Shown here in pieces: positions 28,940 to 39,735 of a stretch of DNA of 64,000 nucleotides. The translations under genes were made by a program, and so were the position numbers. The notes below the pieces were generated by a model. That model searched no databases and had not been told where the DNA came from. It saw nothing but the letters and a program-made list of their open reading frames with translations. Position 1 is the first letter of the stretch, and each line of letters starts with the position of its first letter. The stretch comes from Novispirillum itersonii subsp. itersonii ATCC 12639 (GTDB lineage Bacteria; Pseudomonadota; Alphaproteobacteria; Rhodospirillales; Rhodospirillaceae): positions 87,799 to 151,798 of the forward strand of contig NZ_KB907345.1 in NCBI RefSeq assembly GCF_000381985.1, given 5' to 3'.

Positions 28940-29661
28940 GCGGGATGGCTCAGGTTACACTGACAATCAATGGACGGTCCTACAGCATCGGGTGCGAGGA
29001 CGGGCAGGAACAGCAGCTTCAGGCGCTGGGCCATGACCTTGACCGCCGGGCGCGGTCGCTGTCTGAGGCCACCGGCGCGGTGTCGGAAGGGCTGATCCTT
29101 GTGCTCGCCAGCCTGACGCTGGCGGATGAGCTGGGCGATGCCCGCCGCACCCGTGACAAGGCGCAGGAAACCCTGAACGCCCTGTCGCACGAAGCCGAGC
29201 TGATGGTCGAGGAAAAAATCGCCGAGGCTCAGGCCGAGGCGGAAGCCGCCATCGCTGCGGTGCGGGAAGAGGCGCAGGCCACCATCTCCGCGATCCGTGA
29301 AGAGACCGAGTCTTCGATGGCTGAGCTTCAGGCGGAGCTGGACGCCCTGCGCGCCCAGACGCAGGAGCAGGTGATGGAGGTACGCGCCCGCGCCGACCGG
29401 CAGATTGCCGAGGCACAGGCTGAGGCGGCCCGTCTGGGGGAAGGCAGCAAGGCTGAGCTGTCGCGTCTGGAGGGAGAGGGGACCGCGCTGAAGAAGCAGC
29501 TCGCCGATGCCAAACAGGCGCTGGAAGCGGCCCGCTCGCATCTGGAACAGCGCCGGAATGAGCATCAGACCCTGCGTCAGGCCGAGGACGATATCGCGTC
29601 CGCGCTGGAAAGAATGGCCGCGCGCATTGAAACAGTTGCAAGAAGCCTCGCAACGTCTTAA
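28936..29661 (+). CDS. zapA: cell division protein ZapA with extended coiled coil
   Basis: The first roughly 100 residues match ZapA: VTLTINGRSYSIGCEDGQEQ, LDRRARSL and the VLASLTLADELGDARR helix. After it comes a long Glu/Ala-rich coiled coil of about 130 residues, making 241 residues, about twice the usual length of ZapA. ZapA cross-links FtsZ filaments. GTG at 28936 overlaps the previous stop (GTGA); ATG at 28945 is the alternative start. The extension may contact another divisome or nucleoid factor. Confidence 0.88.
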   Translation: MSGMAQVTLTINGRSYSIGCEDGQEQQLQALGHDLDRRARSLSEATGAVSEGLILVLASLTLADELGDARRTRDKAQETLNALSHEAELMVEEKIAEAQAEAEAAIAAVREEAQATISAIREETESSMAELQAELDALRAQTQEQVMEVRARADRQIAEAQAEAARLGEGSKAELSRLEGEGTALKKQLADAKQALEAARSHLEQRRNEHQTLRQAEDDIASALERMAARIETVARSLATS

Positions 29662-29668
29662 GTAAAGG

Positions 29669-29832
29669 GTGCGAGGCTGCCCGGTGCGTGAGGTGCACTA
29701 CTCCCGGGGGCTATAATATTCAAACGAGGGAGCTGTCCCTGTAGGGGCTCTGGCCTTTATACACGGCGCCCACTTTGTGCTCGCGGCCTTAGTGGAGGGT
29801 CTGCGGACCAACGGCCTACGGTGGCTTCGCAC
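29669..29832 (+). ncRNA. ssrS: 6S RNA
   Basis: It sits in the classic place between zapA and the 5-formyl-THF cyclo-ligase gene. GTGCGAGGCT (29669-29678) and GGCTTCGCAC (29823-29832) pair as a 10-bp terminal stem allowing G-U pairs, which sets ends and a length near 164 nt. The interior holds GAGCTGTCCCTG and CCTTTATACACGGCGCCC segments like those of alphaproteobacterial 6S RNAs. It sequesters sigma-70 RNA polymerase in stationary phase. Exact processed ends are inferred. Confidence 0.85.
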
Positions 29833-29890
29833 TGCTTCCTGCTCTTGCGGGAGACCGGATCTGATGCCGGATCTTGCGGAAAAAGAAGAG

Positions 29891-29943
29891 AAACACAAAA
29901 CCGGTAATCGCGTTCATTCTGCGGTTGCCGGTTTTGTGTTTTT
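29891..29943 (+). terminator. Rho-independent terminator after 6S RNA
   Basis: AAACACAAAACCGG...CGC pairs with GCGG...CCGGTTTTGTGTTT across an ATTCATT-type loop and is followed by TTT. It probably ends the 6S precursor before the folate gene. Confidence 0.85.
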
Positions 29944-30044
29944 AAGAGATGTCTTCAGAGGGTGCCAGATGCCGTATTCAGGCGGTGGGGCCCGTCTGGG
30001 GCCGGGCAGGACGCCCGCCGGAAAACCGGAGAATCCGAACGACG

Positions 30045-30635
30045 ATGACTGAGCTGAAAGATGCCCTGCGGCGGGCAATGCGCCCGCAGCGCCGTGCTTT
30101 TGCCGCTGCGGCCCCGGCTGCCGGACGGCTTCTGGCGGCGCTGGCGGTATCGCACCCCACTTTATGGGGGCAGTTGACGGCCCCGGGGGCGATGGTCGCC
30201 GGATATTACCCCCTGCCGGGCGAAATGGATGTGTTGCCGCTGCTGACGGCTCTGGCCGGGGTGGGCGTTGTCACCGCACTGCCGGAGGTGACCGGGCGGG
30301 GCCAGCCGCTGCGGTTCCGCCGGTGGTCGCCGGGGGATGCGCTGACCGAAGGGCTGTTCAAGACCCTGCATCCGTCGGCAGACGCGGCGGAAGTGATCCC
30401 GACAGCGGTGGTGGTGCCGTTGCTGGCCTTTGACCGGGCGGGGTACCGGCTGGGCTATGGCGGTGGGTACTATGACCGCACACTGGCGGCCCTGCGCGCT
30501 GCCGGGCAGGGCCCGGTGACGGTGGGGGCGGCTTTTGCCGGTCAGGCGCTTGCCGAAGTGCCGCGAGAGGGTCATGATGAACCCTTGGACTGGGTTGTGA
30601 CGGAAAACGCGGTGCTGTCCTGCCGGACGACCTGA
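30045..30635 (+). CDS. 5-formyltetrahydrofolate cyclo-ligase
   Basis: The ATG at 30045 (MTELKDALRRAMRPQRRAF) gives 196 residues. Family signatures are VAGYYPLPGEMDVLPLL, the ATP-site loop PLLAFDRAGYRLGYGGGYYDR and the C-terminal PLDWVVTENAV. It converts 5-formyl-THF to 5,10-methenyl-THF using ATP. Pairing with 6S RNA is conserved across proteobacteria. The upstream in-frame extension overlaps the 6S terminator and is not used. Confidence 0.92.
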   Translation: MTELKDALRRAMRPQRRAFAAAAPAAGRLLAALAVSHPTLWGQLTAPGAMVAGYYPLPGEMDVLPLLTALAGVGVVTALPEVTGRGQPLRFRRWSPGDALTEGLFKTLHPSADAAEVIPTAVVVPLLAFDRAGYRLGYGGGYYDRTLAALRAAGQGPVTVGAAFAGQALAEVPREGHDEPLDWVVTENAVLSCRTT

Positions 30636-30680
30636 CCGACGGGTCTGGCCGGGCGGGCACCGCTGAACAGGATTATTGGT

Positions 30681-31499
30681 ATGCGCTTGATGTATCTGGG
30701 GGATGTGGTCGGCCGGTCCGGCCGCGATGCGGTGGTGCGTGAGGTGCCCCGTCTGCGCCGTGATCTGAAGCTGGATTTTGTCGCCGTCTGCGGTGAAAAC
30801 GCGGCCCACGGTTTTGGCCTGACTGCCACCATCGCGCAGGAGTTTTACGACGCCGGGGTCGATGTGGTGACGCTGGGCAACCATGCGTGGGACCAGCGCG
30901 AGATGCTGGCTTATATCGACCGCGACCCGCGTATCGTCCGGCCGGCCAATTACCCGGATGGCACCCCGGGGCGCGGGGCGGCGCTGTATAGCCTGCCTGA
31001 TGGCCGTAAGGTGCTGGTGGTGCAGGTGATGGGGCGGCTGTTCATGGATCCGCTGGATTGCCCCTTTGCCAGCGCGCAGGCGATTTTACAGAAGTATCCG
31101 CTGGGCGCGGCAGTGCAGGCGGTGATCGTCGATATCCACGCCGAGGCCACCAGCGAAAAAATGTCGATGGGCCATTTCTGCGATGGCCGGGCCTCTCTGG
31201 TGGCGGGCACCCATTCCCATGTGCCGACCGCTGACGCGCAGGTCCTGCCCGGGGGCACCGCCTACATCACCGATCTGGGGATGTGCGGCGACTACAACTC
31301 GGTGATCGGGATGAAGAAAGAAGCGGCGATGTCCCGCTTCATCCGCAAGATTCCGGGGGAACGGCTGTCCCCGGCGGAAGGCGAGGCGACGGTCTGCGGT
31401 GTGGTGGTGGAAACGGACCGCAGCGGCAAGGCGGTTTCTGTCCAGCCGATCCGCATTGCCGGGCGGCTCCAGCAGGCGGAGCCCGGGTTTCCGCCCTGA
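30681..31499 (+). CDS. YmdB-family metallophosphoesterase (TIGR00282)
   Basis: The 272-residue protein has all di-metal ligands of the YmdB family: LGDVVG, GENAAHGFG, LGNHAWDQ, VDIHAEATSEK and GTHSHVPTAD. Homologues hydrolyse cyclic nucleotides such as 2',3'-cNMP or cAMP. It starts 46 bases after the folate gene on the same strand, so the two probably share a transcript. Confidence 0.92.
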   Translation: MRLMYLGDVVGRSGRDAVVREVPRLRRDLKLDFVAVCGENAAHGFGLTATIAQEFYDAGVDVVTLGNHAWDQREMLAYIDRDPRIVRPANYPDGTPGRGAALYSLPDGRKVLVVQVMGRLFMDPLDCPFASAQAILQKYPLGAAVQAVIVDIHAEATSEKMSMGHFCDGRASLVAGTHSHVPTADAQVLPGGTAYITDLGMCGDYNSVIGMKKEAAMSRFIRKIPGERLSPAEGEATVCGVVVETDRSGKAVSVQPIRIAGRLQQAEPGFPP

Positions 31500-31681
31500 T
31501 GGCGTTTTCCGATAGCGTTTTCCGCTGATGATGGCGGAAGGCGACCCTTTCAACCCCCGTTTTCTGTGATTTTTCACGGAAAGCGGGGGTTCTGCATTTG
31601 GCACGCCTTCTGCTAAGCACGCCTTCCATTAAAGACAGGCCGGGGCCGCAGCAGCGGCGCAGAGCGTGAAAGGATGCGGGA

Positions 31682-32800
31682 ATGACAGGGTGGACGCGGT
31701 CAGTCATGGGGCTGGCAGTATCGGTGATGGTCGGGGCGACGGTGGCCGGAGCGGTGCTGATGACGGCCCCGGCGGAGCGGCAGGGGCAGGCGGCGGAGCG
31801 TCCGCCACAAGCCCCGCTGCCGGAAACCCTGCTCGCGGCACGGCGGCTGATGGTGGAGTGGCCGACGGAGGACGGCCTGCGCACCTTTCCCGTGGCGGTG
31901 TGGTATCCGGCGGCCCGTGGACCGGCCACGCAGATGGTGGGCGATGGCCCGCTGCTGACCGGGGTGGCAGTACAGAAGGATGCCGTCCCGCAGGCCCCGC
32001 TGGGGGCACGGCTGCCGCTGGTGCTGCTGTCGCATGGCAGCGGCGGCAACATGGCCAATCAGGCGTGGCTGGCACGCGATCTGGTCGAGGCTGGCTATGT
32101 GGTGGTATCGCTGACCCACCCCGGCAGCACCACCGGCGATTCCTCCGCCCGGAAGGCGATGGCCCTGTGGCAGCGCCCCGGCGATCTGTCAGCGGCGCTG
32201 GAGACTGTTCTGAGCGATCCGCAGATCGCACCGCTGGTTGATCCGGCGCGGATCGCCGCCATCGGTCATTCGCTGGGGGGCTATACGGTTCTGGCCGCGG
32301 GTGGGGCACGGCTTGACCGCGATGCTTACCGCGCCCTGTGTCAGCGGCACCCGCAGCAGGGGGATTGCGCCTATTTCCTGTCAGCGGGGCTCAGTTTTGA
32401 CAGTCTTGACCGCCAGCGGCTGGAAGGATCGTACCGTGATCCGCGCATTAAGGCGGTGGTGGCGCTCTCCCCGGCCTTCGCGCAGGCCTTCTCCGCCGAC
32501 AGTCTGGCGGCGTGGCCTGTGCCGCTGCTGGTTGTCGTCCTGACCGGGGACGAGCTTTTGCCCCACGCCGCCAATGCGGCGGCGCTGGCCGCACGGATTC
32601 CGGGGGCGAGACTGCTGGAACAGCCGGGCGGTCACTTCAGCGTGCTGCCGGAGTGTAAGCCCGGCGGGAAGGCCCTGCTGGCGCAGGAGCCGGACCCCTC
32701 TGACCGCTTCCTCTGTGATGATGCCGGGCAGGACCGGGCACAGGTGCATCAGCAGGTCAGTACGGCAGTGCGGGCCTTCCTGAAGGATACAGGGGTGTAA
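31682..32800 (+). CDS. exported alpha/beta hydrolase, PAF-acetylhydrolase/dienelactone-hydrolase-like
   Basis: The 372-residue protein begins with a signal sequence or anchor (VMGLAVSVMVGATVAGAVL). Hydrolase motifs are VLLSHGSGGNMA (oxyanion), IAAIGHSLGGYT (nucleophile Ser), VLTGDELLP (Asp) and GGHFSVLPE (His), a complete triad. It probably acts in the periplasm. The substrate is unknown. Confidence 0.85.
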   Translation: MTGWTRSVMGLAVSVMVGATVAGAVLMTAPAERQGQAAERPPQAPLPETLLAARRLMVEWPTEDGLRTFPVAVWYPAARGPATQMVGDGPLLTGVAVQKDAVPQAPLGARLPLVLLSHGSGGNMANQAWLARDLVEAGYVVVSLTHPGSTTGDSSARKAMALWQRPGDLSAALETVLSDPQIAPLVDPARIAAIGHSLGGYTVLAAGGARLDRDAYRALCQRHPQQGDCAYFLSAGLSFDSLDRQRLEGSYRDPRIKAVVALSPAFAQAFSADSLAAWPVPLLVVVLTGDELLPHAANAAALAARIPGARLLEQPGGHFSVLPECKPGGKALLAQEPDPSDRFLCDDAGQDRAQVHQQVSTAVRAFLKDTGV

Positions 32801-32889
32801 TACTTCTGGATTTTGGATACAATCTTGCCGGTGCGCGGCGCCATGCTAGGATGGGGGTCAACCCACAGCGTAGTGTAAGGACATTATCG

Positions 32890-34092
32890 ATGGCCCTTGG
32901 TGTCGGTGGCTCTGACCCGCAGACTGAACTTGCCGCCCTGTCTGACATGACCGGCGGCATCGCCCCGATCACGGCTGAGGAATACGCCGCCCGCATCGGT
33001 AAGGCGCAGGCGCTGATGCAGGCGCAGGGGCTGGATGCCGTGTATGTGCATGCGGGCAGCAGCCTGTATTACTTCACCGGCACCCGCTGGAACCCCAGCG
33101 AGAGGATGGTGGGGGCGCTGATCCCGGCCCGTGGCCCGCTGACCTATATCGCGCCGGCGTTTGAGGAAAATACCCTGCGCGATTACTGGGTGATCAGCGG
33201 AGAGATTGCGGTCTGGCAGGAACATGAAAACCCGGCGGCGCTGTGCGCCACCCTGCTGGCCGGGGCGGTGACGGTCGGGCTGGACGAAAGTACCCCGTTC
33301 TTCCTGTTCGACGCGCTGCGGCAGGCTGCCCCGGCGGTGACATGGGTGAATGCCAGACCGGTGACCGCCGGGTGCCGGATGCAGAAATCCACTGCCGAAC
33401 TGGCGCTGATGCAGCGGGCGAAGGATATGACCCTGCGGGTGCATCAGGCAGCGGCGCGGATCCTCCGCCCCGGTATCACCACCCCCGAGGTGGCGGACTT
33501 CATCGACCGGGCCCACCGGGCTGTGGGGGCGGCTGGCTCCAGCTTCTGTATCGTGCTGTTCGGCGAAGCCACCGCCTATCCGCATGGGGTGAAAAACCCG
33601 CAGACCCTGCAGGATGGCGACATGGTGTTGATTGATACCGGCTGTAAGCTGCACGGCTACAACTCCGACATCACCCGCAGCTATGTCTACGGCACTCCGA
33701 CGGCGGACCAGCGCCGGGTGTGGAACCATGAAAAGGAAGCACAGGCCCGCGCCTTTGCCGCCGCCGTCCCCGGCGCGCCATGCGGGTCGGTCGATGTGAC
33801 CGCCCGCACCTATCTGGAGGAGCAGGGCTATGGGCCGGAGTATGCGGTGCCGGGTCTGCCGCACCGCACCGGCCACGGGATCGGGCTGGATATCCACGAA
33901 TGGCCCTATCTGGTGCGTAACGATCAGACGCCGCTGGCACCGGGCATGTGCTTCTCCAACGAGCCGATGCTGTGCCTGTACGGTAAGTTCGGCGTGCGGC
34001 TGGAAGACCACTTTTATATGACTGAAGATGGCCCGCGCTGGTTCACCCAGCCCAGCCACAGCCTTGATGACCCGTTTGGCTACGGGGCCTGA
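32890..34092 (+). CDS. M24 family metallopeptidase, Xaa-Pro dipeptidase-like
   Basis: The ATG at 32890 follows GTAAGGA and gives 400 residues. The creatinase-like N-terminal domain contains VHAGSSLYYFTGTRWNPSER; the pita-bread domain has the five metal ligands in VLIDTG, YNSDITR, RTGHGIG, SNEPM and RLEDHF. Such enzymes cleave Xaa-Pro dipeptides. It stands alone, with a terminator 30 bases downstream. Confidence 0.92.
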   Translation: MALGVGGSDPQTELAALSDMTGGIAPITAEEYAARIGKAQALMQAQGLDAVYVHAGSSLYYFTGTRWNPSERMVGALIPARGPLTYIAPAFEENTLRDYWVISGEIAVWQEHENPAALCATLLAGAVTVGLDESTPFFLFDALRQAAPAVTWVNARPVTAGCRMQKSTAELALMQRAKDMTLRVHQAAARILRPGITTPEVADFIDRAHRAVGAAGSSFCIVLFGEATAYPHGVKNPQTLQDGDMVLIDTGCKLHGYNSDITRSYVYGTPTADQRRVWNHEKEAQARAFAAAVPGAPCGSVDVTARTYLEEQGYGPEYAVPGLPHRTGHGIGLDIHEWPYLVRNDQTPLAPGMCFSNEPMLCLYGKFGVRLEDHFYMTEDGPRWFTQPSHSLDDPFGYGA

Positions 34093-34121
34093 GCCGGTCA
34101 GCATCGGGATCAGGGCATCCG

Positions 34122-34152
34122 GGGCGGCAGGGATGATCCTGCCGCCCTTTTT
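34122..34152 (+). terminator. Rho-independent terminator
   Basis: GGGCGGCAGG and CCTGCCGCCC form a 10-bp stem over GATGAT with five following T residues. Confidence 0.9.
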
Positions 34153-34175
34153 CATGGGCTGGGGCGGTGGTCAGA

Positions 34176-34571
34176 TCAGGCTGCCGGGATCCGGGCAATC
34201 GCCTTGATCTCGAAATCAAAACCGGCCAGCCACGTCACGCCGACGGCAGTCCAGTTCGGCAGCGGATCGGTGGGGATGACGCTGTTACGTACCGCCATCA
34301 CCGTTTCCAGCTGCGCCTGCGGGTCGGTGTGGAAGGTGGTGACATCGACCACATCGCGCAGGGTGCATCCGGCGGCGGCGAGAACGGCGGTCAGATTGGC
34401 GAAGGCCTGCTCCACCTGTCGGCGGAAATCCGGCTCCGGCGATCCGTCGGCACGGCTGCCGACCTGACCGGAGACAAACAGCAGGTCGCCGCTGCGGATG
34501 GCGGCGGAGTAACGGTGCCGCTGATACAGTTCATGGCGGTCAGCAGGAAAGACGGCTTCAGGTCTGGTCAT
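34176..34571 (-). CDS. RidA family protein
   Basis: The ATG at 34571 (MTRPEAVFPADRHELYQRH) gives 131 residues with the YjgF/RidA trimer features (DLLFVSGQVG near the N-terminus, VDVTTFH in the middle). RidA members hydrolyse reactive enamine/imine intermediates; the last catalytic Arg segment is not canonical here (VTWLAGFDFEIKAIA), so the activity is uncertain. The longer frame upstream is low-complexity repeat translated by chance. It is divergent from a TetR gene across a three-operator region and is its likely target. Confidence 0.88.
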   Translation of the reverse strand: MTRPEAVFPADRHELYQRHRYSAAIRSGDLLFVSGQVGSRADGSPEPDFRRQVEQAFANLTAVLAAAGCTLRDVVDVTTFHTDPQAQLETVMAVRNSVIPTDPLPNWTAVGVTWLAGFDFEIKAIARIPAA

Positions 34572-34589
34572 CGGGGGATCCCTTTCTGA

Positions 34590-34642
34590 CAGGGGGTGTG
34601 AGGCTGCCGGGGGATGTGAGGCTGACAGGGGATGTGAGGGCT
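34590..34642. repeat. three imperfect GGGGATGTGAGG repeats
   Basis: GGGGTGTGAGGCTG, GGGGATGTGAGGCTG and GGGGATGTGAGGGCTT occur in tandem in the ridA leader between the operators and the start codon. Confidence 0.55.
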
Positions 34643-34663
34643 TCACAGATCCGGGGCGTGTTG

Positions 34664-34733
34664 ATATACGCGGCGTATGTCACCTATATCGTTACATACG
34701 GGGCGTATGTCAACTCGCATACGCACCGTATGT
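34664..34733. promoter_or_regulatory. three tandem TetR operators
   Basis: Three 17-base palindromes of consensus ACATACG-N3-CGTATGT occur at 34664-34680 (ATATACG arm), 34694-34710 (perfect) and 34717-34733 (GCATACG arm). They lie between divergent ridA and tetR starts, as expected for autorepression and ridA control. Confidence 0.85.
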
Positions 34734-34759
34734 AAATTTTTGTGCCGGGAGAAAACCGC

Positions 34760-35344
34760 ATGGCAACCCGACGGGCTGAGAAAATGGAAGAAACCCGGCA
34801 GCGCCTGTTGGCCGCCGCCCGTGTCGCCTTTGCCGAAAAGGGCTATGCCGCCGCGTCGATGGATGATCTGACGGCAGCGGTCGGCCTGACGCGGGGGGCG
34901 CTGTACCACCATTTCGGCGACAAGCGCGGCCTGCTGCTGGCGGTGGTGACAGAGATAGACGCTGCAATGGCGGCCCGCGCCCACGCCATCGGCCAGCAGT
35001 GCGGCACCCTGTGGGATGCCCTGCTGGCGGAAGGGGCAGCCTATATCGATATGGCCCGTGAGCCAGAGGTGCAGCGCATCGTGCTGCTTGATGGCCCGGC
35101 GGTGCTGGGCGACCCGTCGCAGTGGCCCAGCCAGAACAGTTGCCTGCAAACGACCACGCAGGTTCTGCGGCGTCTGATTGCCGATGGCACCGTCAGAGCG
35201 GTGGACCCCGAAGCCGCCGCCCGGCTGATCAATGGGGCAGCCCTGAATGCGGCGCTGTGGGTTGCCGCCAGCAACACCCCCGAAGAGGTGCTGCCCAAGG
35301 CGCAGGAGGCCTTCCGGGTACTTGCCAGCGGCCTGCTGGCGTAA
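34760..35344 (+). CDS. TetR/AcrR family regulator
   Basis: The ATG at 34760 follows GGAGAAAA and gives 194 residues. The N-terminal HTH is canonical (ARVAFAEKGYAAASMDDLTA, then TRGALYHHFGDKRGLL). The C-terminal domain is all-helical and should bind a ligand. It almost certainly binds the three palindromes immediately upstream. The inducer is unknown. Confidence 0.93.
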   Translation: MATRRAEKMEETRQRLLAAARVAFAEKGYAAASMDDLTAAVGLTRGALYHHFGDKRGLLLAVVTEIDAAMAARAHAIGQQCGTLWDALLAEGAAYIDMAREPEVQRIVLLDGPAVLGDPSQWPSQNSCLQTTTQVLRRLIADGTVRAVDPEAAARLINGAALNAALWVAASNTPEEVLPKAQEAFRVLASGLLA

Positions 35345-35361
35345 GGTCTGTTTCCGGTCCT

Positions 35362-37640
<2,279 letters not shown>

Positions 37641-37650
37641 CAGCAGTGGG

Positions 37651-37673
37651 GAAAGGGGGCGAGGCCCCCTTTC
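37651..37673 (+). terminator. hairpin after dgdA
   Basis: AAAGGGGGC-gag-GCCCCCTTT lies 11 bases after the dgdA stop; the T tract is short. Confidence 0.6.
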
Positions 37674-37688
37674 ATGCCCTTCTCTCTC

Positions 37689-38573
37689 TCACGGGGTGGA
37701 GCCCCCCGCCCACGCTTCCATCGCCACCGGGCCGCCATCACGGGCGGCCCACAGGCGCAGGCCGTCGCCGTCCGGGGTGGCGTGCAGGGTAAAGGCGGCA
37801 TCATCAAACAGTGTCGACAGGCTGCGGAAGCGGAAAGCCCCCGGGGGCTGGCCGTTGATCTCTGCCGCGAAGTGGCACAGCAGCGTCGCCAGCATCGGGC
37901 CATGCACCACCAGCCCGGGGTAGCCTTCCACCTGCCGGGCATAGGGTGCGTCGTAGTGGATGCGGTGGCCGTTGAAGGTCAGGGCTGAATAGCGGAACAG
38001 CAGGGTCGGCGTCGGAGTGATCCGCCGTTGCCGCGCCCCCGCCGGGGCAGGGGGCGGGGCGTCTTTGACCGCAGTGTCGGCGGCTTCGCCGCGATAGACA
38101 ATGTCCTGCCGCTCGGTCAGCAGGGGGCGGGCATCGCCACCGGTGATGTCGTGTTCGACGGTGACAAAGCACAGGGGGCCGGTCCGGCCCTGTTTCAGCG
38201 TAATGTCTGTGACGGTGGAGCGGCGGGTGAGGTCTTCGCCGATGCGTGGGGCATCGTGAAAGCGGAAGGCACCACCGGCCCACATCCGGCGTGGCAGCGG
38301 CACCGGCGGCAGGAACCCGCCCTTGGCCGGGTGACCGTCGCGGCCAAGCTCATCCATGGCGGCGGCAGGCGGGGCGATGCACAGGTGAATCAGCAGCGGG
38401 GCGGCAGCCCCGGGGGCCGGGTCGCACCGGCAGCCCAGTGTGGCGGCAAAGCGGCGGGCCAGTTCCGGCGTCAGGGTCTCGGTGGCGGTTTCGCTGCGCC
38501 CGATCCAGCCGCCCAGCAGGGAGAGGTCAACAGGGGTGGTGTTCACGGGGGTGGTGTTCACGGGGGTGGGCAT
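37689..38573 (-). CDS. MaoC/FAS1-like dehydratase, mesaconyl-CoA hydratase-like
   Basis: The ATG at 38573 gives 294 residues. The N-terminal hotdog half contains PPVPLPRRMWAGGAFRFHD and RRSTVTDITLKQGRTGPL; the C-terminal half has LFRYSALTFNGHRIHYD and YPGLVVHGPMLATLL, the usual HTD2/mesaconyl-C4-CoA hydratase pattern. It hydrates or dehydrates a CoA thioester. A 15-base duplication produces the VNTTPVNTTPV start. No related acyl-CoA genes are adjacent. Confidence 0.83.
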   Translation of the reverse strand: MPTPVNTTPVNTTPVDLSLLGGWIGRSETATETLTPELARRFAATLGCRCDPAPGAAAPLLIHLCIAPPAAAMDELGRDGHPAKGGFLPPVPLPRRMWAGGAFRFHDAPRIGEDLTRRSTVTDITLKQGRTGPLCFVTVEHDITGGDARPLLTERQDIVYRGEAADTAVKDAPPPAPAGARQRRITPTPTLLFRYSALTFNGHRIHYDAPYARQVEGYPGLVVHGPMLATLLCHFAAEINGQPPGAFRFRSLSTLFDDAAFTLHATPDGDGLRLWAARDGGPVAMEAWAGGSTP

Positions 38574-38639
38574 TGCGCTACGCTCCGGCAGGGGGCAGTC
38601 CCTGCCAGCGTAAAGGGGCGGTGCCGGTCCGGCCAGAGC

Positions 38640-38680
38640 AAAAAACAAAGGCCCGCACCGGGGAACCCGGGCAGGCCTTG
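38640..38680 (-). terminator. Rho-independent terminator of rpsU
   Basis: Read on the minus strand, AAGGCCTGCCCGGG...CCGGTGCGGGCCTT folds as a stem and is followed by TGTTTTTTG, about 60 bases beyond rpsU. Confidence 0.8.
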
Positions 38681-38741
38681 GTCTCAAGAGTGCACTCTCG
38701 TGCCCGTTACGGAATGCGTAACAGGGCGCGATCAGGAACCC

Positions 38742-38954
38742 TTAGAAGCCTTCACGCTCCAGACGCTTACGCTCCAGTTTACGGGAGCGGCGAACGGCTT
38801 CCGCCTCTTCACGCGCCTTCTTTTCGGACGGCTTCTCGAAGCTACGACGCAGCTTCATTTCACGGAAGATACCTTCACGCTGCATCTTCTTCTTCAGGGC
38901 CTTGAGGGCCTGATCGACGTTATTGTCACGAACGAGAACCTGCACTACAGTCAC
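38742..38954 (-). CDS. rpsU: 30S ribosomal protein S21
   Basis: The 70-residue basic protein matches bS21: [20 protein letters not shown] at the start, [19 protein letters not shown] in the middle and an Arg/Lys-rich tail. It binds the 30S platform near the anti-Shine-Dalgarno end of 16S rRNA. It is monocistronic here, with its own terminator. Confidence 0.97.
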   Translation of the reverse strand: MTVVQVLVRDNNVDQALKALKKKMQREGIFREMKLRRSFEKPSEKKAREEAEAVRRSRKLERKRLEREGF

Positions 38955-39199
38955 CCCCTCTCGGCAGGGTTGGGAGGGTACACGGTTGCCCGCGGACCCT
39001 GTGATCCGACCGCGAAGCCCACAGATCTTTGCAGACCGCAGACTCGCGAAGGGCGGTTCTATACCACGGTGCCCCGGGTCTGTGAACCGGAATATCGGTC
39101 AGCCATCGGTTTTTCCGCCTGTTCGGGCGGGCAACGGCTTTCCTGATCCGGGTATTGTACCCCTTTACGGCGGGTCAGTGCCACTCCATAGTCTTCACT

Positions 39200-39718
39200 A
39201 TGGCTATTCTGAAAATTGCCCGCATGGGCCACCCGGTCCTGCGCTCTGCGGCGCAGCCGGTCGAAGACCCGACCAGCCCGGAGATCCGCCGTCTGGTCGC
39301 TGACATGCAGGATACCCTGCGCGATGCGGGCGGCGTCGGGCTGGCCGCGCCGCAGGTCTATGTGCCGCTGCGGATCGTCCTCTTCTTTGCCCCGCCGGAC
39401 CGCAACAACGGGGTTGCCGTGCCGCTGACCACCCTGATCAATCCGGTGATTGAGGCGATCGGCGAGGAGACGGCGGAACAGGTGGAAGGCTGCCTGTCGC
39501 TGCCCGGTATGGCGGGCAGGGTGACGCGCCCGGCGGTGATCCGCTACCGGGGGGTGGATACTGACAACCGCCCGGTTGACGTACAGGCCCGGGGTTTTCA
39601 TGCCCGGGTGGTGCAGCACGAGGTGGACCATCTCGACGGCATCCTGTATCCCATGCGCATGACCGACCTGACCACCTTCGGCTTTGTCGAAGAACTCAGG
39701 AAGGGTGCGGCGACCTGA
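39200..39718 (+). CDS. def: peptide deformylase
   Basis: The start at 39200 (MAILKIARMGHPVLR) gives 172 residues. All three family motifs are intact: GVGLAAPQ (45-52), EGCLSLPG with metal ligand Cys98, and QHEVDHLDG with His140, Glu141 and His144. It removes the N-formyl group from nascent proteins. It precedes the COQ9-family gene with an 18-base gap; no fmt is adjacent. Confidence 0.95.
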   Translation: MAILKIARMGHPVLRSAAQPVEDPTSPEIRRLVADMQDTLRDAGGVGLAAPQVYVPLRIVLFFAPPDRNNGVAVPLTTLINPVIEAIGEETAEQVEGCLSLPGMAGRVTRPAVIRYRGVDTDNRPVDVQARGFHARVVQHEVDHLDGILYPMRMTDLTTFGFVEELRKGAAT

Positions 39719-39735
39719 TGGAAAGGAGTGGGGCT

